A stretch of DNA of 64,000 nucleotides from Brucella tritici (GTDB lineage: Bacteria > Pseudomonadota > Alphaproteobacteria > Rhizobiales > Rhizobiaceae): positions 248,001 to 312,000 of the forward strand of contig NZ_CADEAR010000004.1 in assembly GCF_902825325.1 (NCBI RefSeq). The letters are read 5' to 3'. The position numbers and the translations under genes are program-made. This document shows positions 59,061 through 64,000 of this stretch, in pieces. The stretch's first letter is position 1. Each line of letters begins with the position of its first letter. Under the pieces are notes generated by a model. The model saw only the letters and a list, made by a program, of their open reading frames with translations. It was not told the DNA's origin and ran no database searches.

Positions 59061-60809
59061 ATGAACCGAAAAGAGATATTAGACGGGCTCCGCCAGAGCC
59101 CGAAGGTGGACGTTTGTGTCGTCGGCGGTGGCATTAACGGGCTCAGCGTTTTCCGTGAGCTTGCGCTGCAGGGCGTGAACGTGCTGCTGGTTGAGCAGTC
59201 CGATTATTGTTCGGGTGCCAGCGCTGCGCTTTCACGTATGGTTCACGGTGGTTTGCGTTATCTGGAGAATGGCGAGTTCAGTCTCGTGAAGGAATCCCTT
59301 GTCGAGCGTGACAGATTGCTGCGCAATGCTCCTCACTATGTAGCGCCGTTACCGACCACGGTTCCGATCTTCGACATTTTCTCGGGATTAGGAAATGGGA
59401 TTGTGCGTTTTCTGGGGCTTACCCGCCGTCCGAGCCGACGCGGTGCAATCGCTGTCAAGGCAGGGTTGGGCATCTACGATTTTCTGACGCGTAAACGAGC
59501 GCTTATGCCGAAGCATCGTTTTCGCAGTCGCAAAACGACCCTTGCAAAATGGCCTTCGCTCAATCCCGCGATCCGTAGTTCTGCCACCTACTTCGATGCG
59601 TGGGTCAGCCACCCAGAGCGGATTGGGGTCGAGCTTCTGCGCGATGGCCTTTCTGCTGGACCAAATGCCAATGCGCTGAACTATGCGACAATTCGGGAAA
59701 CCGGCGATGGTAATTTCCAATTATTCGACGGCGTTTCCGGTAAAATGGTATCCATCCAGCCGCGTTTGGTCATCAATGCGACGGGGGGCTGGATCGATAT
59801 CGCGAATGGCACACTGTTTCCAAAAGAGGCACAGCCTGCTCCATTGATGGGAGGCACCAAAGGATCGCATCTCATTGTTGATAATCCCGCTCTTAGTGAC
59901 AGTCTTGATGGGCACATGATCTATTACGAGAACGAGGACGGGCGCATTTGCATCCTGTTCCCCTATCTCGGCAAAGTTCTCGTCGGCTCGACTGATATCC
60001 GCATTGACGATCCCGGCACGGTGCGCTGCGAGACGGACGAACGGGACTACATTTTGCAATCGCTCGCCTTCGTGTTGCCGGAAATCAAAGTTCGTCCTGA
60101 GGAGATTGTCTTCCAGTTCGCAGGTGTACGCCCGCTGCCAGCCAGCAATGACAGTTTTACGGGGCGCATCCCACGCGACCATTTCTGCACCGTGCTTGAA
60201 GGGCAGAATGGGCGTCCGCCGGTCCTCTGCATGATCGGTGGAAAATGGACGACTTTCCGCTCCTTTGGCGAATTGGCGGCCGATATGGCGCTGAAGCGGC
60301 TGGGTTTGTCGCGACGGATCGACACAACGGAACGCGCCATAGGTGGTGGACGTGAATTTCCGAAAGACCGTGCGAGCTGGATCGCAAAAACGGCTGCCGC
60401 CACCGGACTTCCCGCAGGCCGCATTGAAACACTCTTTGAACTTTACGGCACAGATGCCGTCAAAATCGCTCGTTTCATCGTGGAAGGGCCAGATTATGCC
60501 TTGCCCAATGCTGACTACAGTACGCGAGAGTTCCTTTATCTCATCCGAACCGAGGCAGTCGAGCATCTCGATGACTTGCTTTTGCGTCGTACGACATTGG
60601 CGATCTCAGGTGAACTTTCCCTCGCTATGACGAAGGCTGTCCTTGATCTGCTTGCGAAGGAGAAAAGCTGGCCGCCACAGCGTGCAAACGCTGAGTTGAA
60701 ACGATTTCTAACCCTCATGCGCGAACGCCACGACGTCGCCGAGGAAATCCTTTCCGCAAGGAATGAACAAAGGAGTGAATTATGCGAGAAAACTGCAAAG
60801 TCCGGATGA
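59061..60809 (+). CDS. GlpD-like FAD-dependent polyol-phosphate dehydrogenase
   Basis: The 582-residue product has the FAD dinucleotide motif VCVVGGGINGLSVFRELAL near residue 17, the GlpD-type stretch MVHGGLRYLENGEFSLV and a C-terminal DAO_C helical domain (about residues 420-560). GlpD and EryB oxidise glycerol 3-phosphate and erythritol phosphate and pass electrons to quinone. This protein is about 80 residues longer than those. With an FGGY kinase and an aldolase downstream it most likely oxidises a polyol phosphate to a ketose phosphate. Its last 28 bases overlap the aldolase gene. Confidence 0.87.
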   Translation: MNRKEILDGLRQSPKVDVCVVGGGINGLSVFRELALQGVNVLLVEQSDYCSGASAALSRMVHGGLRYLENGEFSLVKESLVERDRLLRNAPHYVAPLPTTVPIFDIFSGLGNGIVRFLGLTRRPSRRGAIAVKAGLGIYDFLTRKRALMPKHRFRSRKTTLAKWPSLNPAIRSSATYFDAWVSHPERIGVELLRDGLSAGPNANALNYATIRETGDGNFQLFDGVSGKMVSIQPRLVINATGGWIDIANGTLFPKEAQPAPLMGGTKGSHLIVDNPALSDSLDGHMIYYENEDGRICILFPYLGKVLVGSTDIRIDDPGTVRCETDERDYILQSLAFVLPEIKVRPEEIVFQFAGVRPLPASNDSFTGRIPRDHFCTVLEGQNGRPPVLCMIGGKWTTFRSFGELAADMALKRLGLSRRIDTTERAIGGGREFPKDRASWIAKTAAATGLPAGRIETLFELYGTDAVKIARFIVEGPDYALPNADYSTREFLYLIRTEAVEHLDDLLLRRTTLAISGELSLAMTKAVLDLLAKEKSWPPQRANAELKRFLTLMRERHDVAEEILSARNEQRSELCEKTAKSG

Positions 60810-61624
60810 ACCGGTTGTTCGGCAACGGTCGTTGTCTGGATGTGGCTGTCGACCACGGCGTGTGCAATGAGCCCTCCTTTCTCGACGGCTTGGAGAATAT
60901 GCCAGCTGTCATCAAGGCATTGATTGACGCAAAGCCTGATGCCATCCAGATGAACTATGGTCAGGCCGATCTGCTGCAGGATATTCCCGGTAAGGATAAG
61001 CCAGCGCTGGTCATGCGCCTCGACATGGGCAATCCCTATAACCGCATTCGCCATCGCGACATGTGGGCTGTGCTGCAGAACGAGGCCGATCCGCTGATTG
61101 GAGCGCTACAAATGGATGCGGCTTGCGTGGTGGTGAACCTCTTCATGCTACCGGACGAGCCGGCTCTCTTTCGCCAATGCGTACAGAACATTTCCCGCGT
61201 CCGGGCAGACTGCGAAAAATACGGTATGCCGCTGATGATCGAACCGCTCGTCATGCAGCCAGTCACAGAGCGCGGCGGCTACATGGTCGATGGTGACGCC
61301 GACAAGATCGTGACGCTTACGCGGCTTGCCCGCGAAATGGGAGCTGACATCATCAAGGCAGATCCGACAACAAATGCAGAGGATTTCCATCGTGTCGTAG
61401 AGACGGCGCGCTGTCCGGTGCTGGTGCGTGGCGGCGGTAAGGAAGATCTCTCCGCAGTGTTTGCAAAATCTGCAGCCTTGATGCAGCAAGGTGCAATGGG
61501 CATGGTCTATGGACGCAACATATATCAGCATGCCAATCCAAGCGCCGTGGTGCGTGGGTTGATGGCGATTATTCATAAGAATGCGAGCGGCGAGGAGGCC
61601 TACTCGCTTTATCAGCAGGGCTGA
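60782..61624 (+). CDS. Class I aldolase, DeoC/LacD/DhnA-type
   Basis: This 280-residue barrel enzyme has VAVDHGVCNEPSFLDGL near the N-terminus, a Schiff-base lysine at residue 192 in GADIIKADPTTN, and the phosphate-binding end VLVRGGGKEDL and GAMGMVYGRNIYQH. It belongs to the group holding archaeal-type fructose-bisphosphate aldolase and LsrF. It would cleave a ketose phosphate to DHAP or a related product. ATG at 60782 has AAAGGAG upstream, inside the end of the GlpD-like gene. Confidence 0.87.
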   Translation: MRENCKVRMNRLFGNGRCLDVAVDHGVCNEPSFLDGLENMPAVIKALIDAKPDAIQMNYGQADLLQDIPGKDKPALVMRLDMGNPYNRIRHRDMWAVLQNEADPLIGALQMDAACVVVNLFMLPDEPALFRQCVQNISRVRADCEKYGMPLMIEPLVMQPVTERGGYMVDGDADKIVTLTRLAREMGADIIKADPTTNAEDFHRVVETARCPVLVRGGGKEDLSAVFAKSAALMQQGAMGMVYGRNIYQHANPSAVVRGLMAIIHKNASGEEAYSLYQQG

Positions 61625-61660
61625 GTTACTGGATTGGTTGGACCTTGGGAGGGCTTCTTC

Positions 61661-63196
61661 ATGCAAAAATATCTGTTGGGGCTCGATGCGGGCAACACTG
61701 TCATCAAGGCGGTGGTTTTTGATCTTTCGGGACGGGAGCTCGCCCATGCAGGTGAAGAAGGACATAGCCGCATGCTGCATCCCGGTCACGTCGAGCGTGA
61801 CCTTGGCGAGCTCTGGTCCAATGCCAAGCGGGTTATTCGGGCTTGCCTTGATAAGGCGGGGATAGCGGCGAGTGATATTGCCGCTATCGGCTGTGCCGGA
61901 CACGGTAACGGGCTCTACGCGCTCGACCGGGAGGGAGATCCGCTCATAGGCATCCAGTCGCTCGACACCCGCGCGACTGGTCTCGTTGAAGAGTGGACGG
62001 CAAAAGGGGTGGGCGCAAAGACCTATCCGATAGCGCGCCAGCGTCCATGGCCCTCCCAAACCCCGACGCTGCTTGCCTGGCTGAAGCGCTACCAGCCTGA
62101 ACTGTTTGACCAGATAGGCACGGTATTTTTCTCCAAGGACTTCGTGGTCAATCGCTTGACGGGCAAACGTTTCAGCGAAGTTTCCGATATGTCGGGGGCA
62201 GGCTTGCTCGATCTTGCAACGCGCCGTTACAACAGTGCTTTGATGGATGCTTACGGTTTGGGTGACAGTATGGACATCCTGCCGCCGCTCATCGAAAGCG
62301 ACAATATTGCAGGTAATGTAACTGAGGCTGTGGCAAGGGAGACTGGGCTTGCGGCGGGTACGCCCGTTGTTGGAGGTCTCTTCGATGTCGTAGCGTCGGC
62401 GCTGGGTTCTGGCGTCTCGCGCACGGGAAGCGCATCGATCATTGCAGGTACGTGGAGCATCAACCAGATTATTGTCGATAGTCCTGATCTCAAGGGGCCG
62501 GTCTTCATGACCTCTACTTTTGATCGCAGCCGTTACATGGCGATGGAAAACAGCGCTACCTCTGCGGCGAATCTTGAATGGCTGGTGCGGGAATTTTTTG
62601 AAGGCGACCATCATGCCGATGTCTCGCCATTTGATGTTTGTTGCAGTCTCGCCGCAGCCATCGAACCTGCAAGTGATGATCCGCTTTACCACCCTTATCT
62701 CTACGGAGCGCAGCAGGACGGCCACGCCCGCGCAGGGTTTTACGGTATTGCGGGCTGGCATACGAAGGGGCATCTGATACGCGCTTTGCTTGAAGGCGTT
62801 GCCTTCGGTCATCGCCAGCATGTGGAAACCATCCGAAAAGCAGGCGCGACCTTCGAGGAGGCTGTGCTTTCCGGTGGCGGCTCACGCAGCCGTTTATGGC
62901 CCCAGATATTTGCCGATGTACTCGGCGTGCCAGTTTCTGTTGCCGTCTCACGAGAAACAGGCGCACTTGGCGCAGCCATTGCGGCGGGGACCGGTGTTGG
63001 GCTGTTCTCAGATTTCACAGAAGGTGCCAATGCCATGGTGCGCGCCGATCGGCATTACAAGCCGAACGCCGCGCTGGATGGACACTATAATCGCCGTTAC
63101 GCGCTTTATGGAGAAATCACAGCTGCAATGACGCCTCTATGGCGCCAGATACAGGCTAAACCGGTACAAAGCGTACAGTTAGTGGAGACTGTTTAG
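61661..63196 (+). CDS. FGGY family carbohydrate kinase
   Basis: The 511-residue kinase has the N-terminal phosphate motif LGLDAGNTVIKAVVFD, a catalytic-aspartate region (EVSDMSGAGLLDL), and the FGGY C-terminal signatures GVAFGHRQHVETIRKAG and VLSGGGSRSRLWPQIFADVL. The closest relations by eye are pentulose/erythritol-type kinases (EryA, L-xylulose kinase), but the substrate is not readable. ATG at 61661 has GGGAGGG eight bases upstream. It is the last gene of the operon, although it should act before the GlpD-like enzyme. Confidence 0.9.
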   Translation: MQKYLLGLDAGNTVIKAVVFDLSGRELAHAGEEGHSRMLHPGHVERDLGELWSNAKRVIRACLDKAGIAASDIAAIGCAGHGNGLYALDREGDPLIGIQSLDTRATGLVEEWTAKGVGAKTYPIARQRPWPSQTPTLLAWLKRYQPELFDQIGTVFFSKDFVVNRLTGKRFSEVSDMSGAGLLDLATRRYNSALMDAYGLGDSMDILPPLIESDNIAGNVTEAVARETGLAAGTPVVGGLFDVVASALGSGVSRTGSASIIAGTWSINQIIVDSPDLKGPVFMTSTFDRSRYMAMENSATSAANLEWLVREFFEGDHHADVSPFDVCCSLAAAIEPASDDPLYHPYLYGAQQDGHARAGFYGIAGWHTKGHLIRALLEGVAFGHRQHVETIRKAGATFEEAVLSGGGSRSRLWPQIFADVLGVPVSVAVSRETGALGAAIAAGTGVGLFSDFTEGANAMVRADRHYKPNAALDGHYNRRYALYGEITAAMTPLWRQIQAKPVQSVQLVETV

Positions 63197-63253
63197 CCGG
63201 TCGTGGGTCTCAGCAGCGATTACCCTCGCTGCTTACTCACGTCCCGGCCGGCT
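63195..63253. terminator. Large imperfect hairpin between FGGY kinase and cfa genes
   Basis: AGCAGCG (63212-63218) pairs with CGCTGCT (63227-63233) around an eight-base loop, and outer arms AGCCGG and CCGGCT extend it. It spans the gap between convergent stop codons and could end both transcripts, although no T-run is present. Confidence 0.5.
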
Positions 63254-64000
63254 GAAACTGGTATAGATATCCGCTCTCGTCTGCGGCACAGCGGAAATGC
63301 CGCGTTTGCGTTTTGAAGCCACCGTCTGGTTGATTTGGACGGTGCCTCTCTCAAATGCCAGCGAACATCCCGCGAGATAGAGCAGCCAGAGACGCGCTTT
63401 CGGATATCCGATTTCAGCAACGGCTTTGTCGAAATTGGAATACAGTCGTTCGCACCATAACCGGCAGGTGCGGCCATAATGTTCGCGTAAATTTTCGACG
63501 TCGTGGACTTCGAACCCGTGCCCTTCAAGGTTCTCTACGGTCATTCCAAGATGATCGAGTTCCCCGCCGGGAAAAATATATTTCACAAGCGCCTTATGCT
63601 CTGCACTTTTACGTTTGAAGGATTTCTTGTCCTTCTTCATGCGCCTTGTGATTGCGTGATGCATATAAAGTCCACCGGGGCGTAGAAGCCGGTTCACAGC
63701 GCTGAAATAGCTATCGTAGTTGGCAATTCCCACATGCTCGAACATTCCCACAGATGAAATCTTGTCGAACTGACCATCAAGTTCTGCATAGGATTTGACG
63801 TGGATGGTAATCCTGTCTTCAAGTCCTGCCTGCTTGACCCTCTCGCGGGCCAGCGCGGTTTGCGCTTCCGACAATGAAACGCCAGTTCCGATGACGCCAA
63901 AGTTCTGCACTGCATAGATCAGGAGGGCACCCCAACCGCAACCGATATCTAGAAGACGGTCACCGGGTTTCAATCGTAGTTTACGGCAAATAAGCTCCAG
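63233..64000 (-). CDS. cfa: Cyclopropane-fatty-acyl-phospholipid synthase (partial)
   Basis: The minus-strand frame is open to the right edge of the window, so the N-terminus is missing. The visible 255 or so residues include the SAM motif LLDIGCGWGALLIYA, SLSEAQTALARERV, SVGMFEHVGIANYDSYF and the C-terminal HYGRTCRLWCERLYSNF, all typical of CfaS. The enzyme adds a methylene bridge to unsaturated acyl chains of membrane phospholipids. Confidence 0.92.
   Translation of the reverse strand: MELICRKLRLKPGDRLLDIGCGWGALLIYAVQNFGVIGTGVSLSEAQTALARERVKQAGLEDRITIHVKSYAELDGQFDKISSVGMFEHVGIANYDSYFSAVNRLLRPGGLYMHHAITRRMKKDKKSFKRKSAEHKALVKYIFPGGELDHLGMTVENLEGHGFEVHDVENLREHYGRTCRLWCERLYSNFDKAVAEIGYPKARLWLLYLAGCSLAFERGTVQINQTVASKRKRGISAVPQTRADIYTSFSRPGRE

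Noticed and set aside
53412-63196. AI-2 (Lsr) uptake and processing system
   Set aside because: It has a SorC regulator, an FGGY kinase and an LsrF-type aldolase fold, but only one permease gene, a GlpD-like dehydrogenase, an aldo/keto reductase, no lsrG, and an aldolase with ordinary class I residues.
59061-63196. Erythritol (eryABCD) operon
   Set aside because: The enzyme classes are similar, but there is no eryC-like isomerase, tpi or rpiB gene, the gene order differs and a class I aldolase is added; identity with the erythritol pathway is not supported.

Overview
The window is chromosomal DNA of an alphaproteobacterium of the Brucellaceae, most likely an Ochrobactrum-type (Brucella anthropi group) organism. 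The proteins and gene strings support this: alphaproteobacterial DUF2093 and DUF4170 proteins, a TIGR01459-type HAD protein, an rluB-rsmD pair, a waaA-lpxK string, oxyR divergent from katA, and dense tandem ABC sugar-uptake operons. No rRNA, tRNA, CRISPR array, insertion sequence, integrase or prophage was seen. The species call is inference from protein character only.

Left part (1-38,400) is mostly core metabolism and housekeeping. In order: a partial TadG-like von Willebrand protein, a HAD hydrolase, ribF, an OmpV/MipA porin-like protein, ileS, a lipoprotein, cytochrome b561, tadA, rluB with a very long basic tail overlapping rsmD, a pair of M16 peptidase subunits (one with HxxEH, one without), a patatin phospholipase and a Kef-type antiporter. 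A lipid A/Kdo string follows (tldE, cysQ-like, DUF4170, DUF374 acyltransferase-like, waaA, lpxK), then DUF2093, mutL, a P1 peptidase with a ClC channel, guaB, a TsdA-like dihaem cytochrome c, oxyR/katA, an RsmB-like RNA methyltransferase, a PaaI thioesterase, a nucleosidase and guaA.

Right part (38,500-63,200) is accessory carbohydrate catabolism. The first block (38,551-49,332, minus strand) reads as a D-apiose operon of the transcarboxylase/hydrolase type: a RuBisCO-like protein (oiaX), a DUF1537 kinase (oiaK), D-apionate oxidoisomerase (apnO), a ribose-type ABC importer with a DUF2291 lipoprotein, D-apiose dehydrogenase (apsD) and D-apionate lactonase (apnL). A divergent FadR/NanR-type GntR regulator faces it. 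Two copies of a related dyad, one before oiaX and one before apnO, look like its operators.

A small LysR / GlcG-like / MFS group (50,229-53,251) separates this from a second, plus-strand operon (53,412-63,196): ABC importer, SorC-family regulator, aldo/keto reductase, GlpD-like FAD dehydrogenase, class I (DhnA-type) aldolase and FGGY kinase. The logic is polyol uptake, phosphorylation, FAD-linked oxidation to a ketose phosphate and aldol cleavage. I cannot assign the substrate and consider it the best candidate for an uncharacterised pathway here. A palindrome and imperfect direct repeat overlapping a TTGACA box precede this operon. The window ends inside a cyclopropane-fatty-acid synthase gene.
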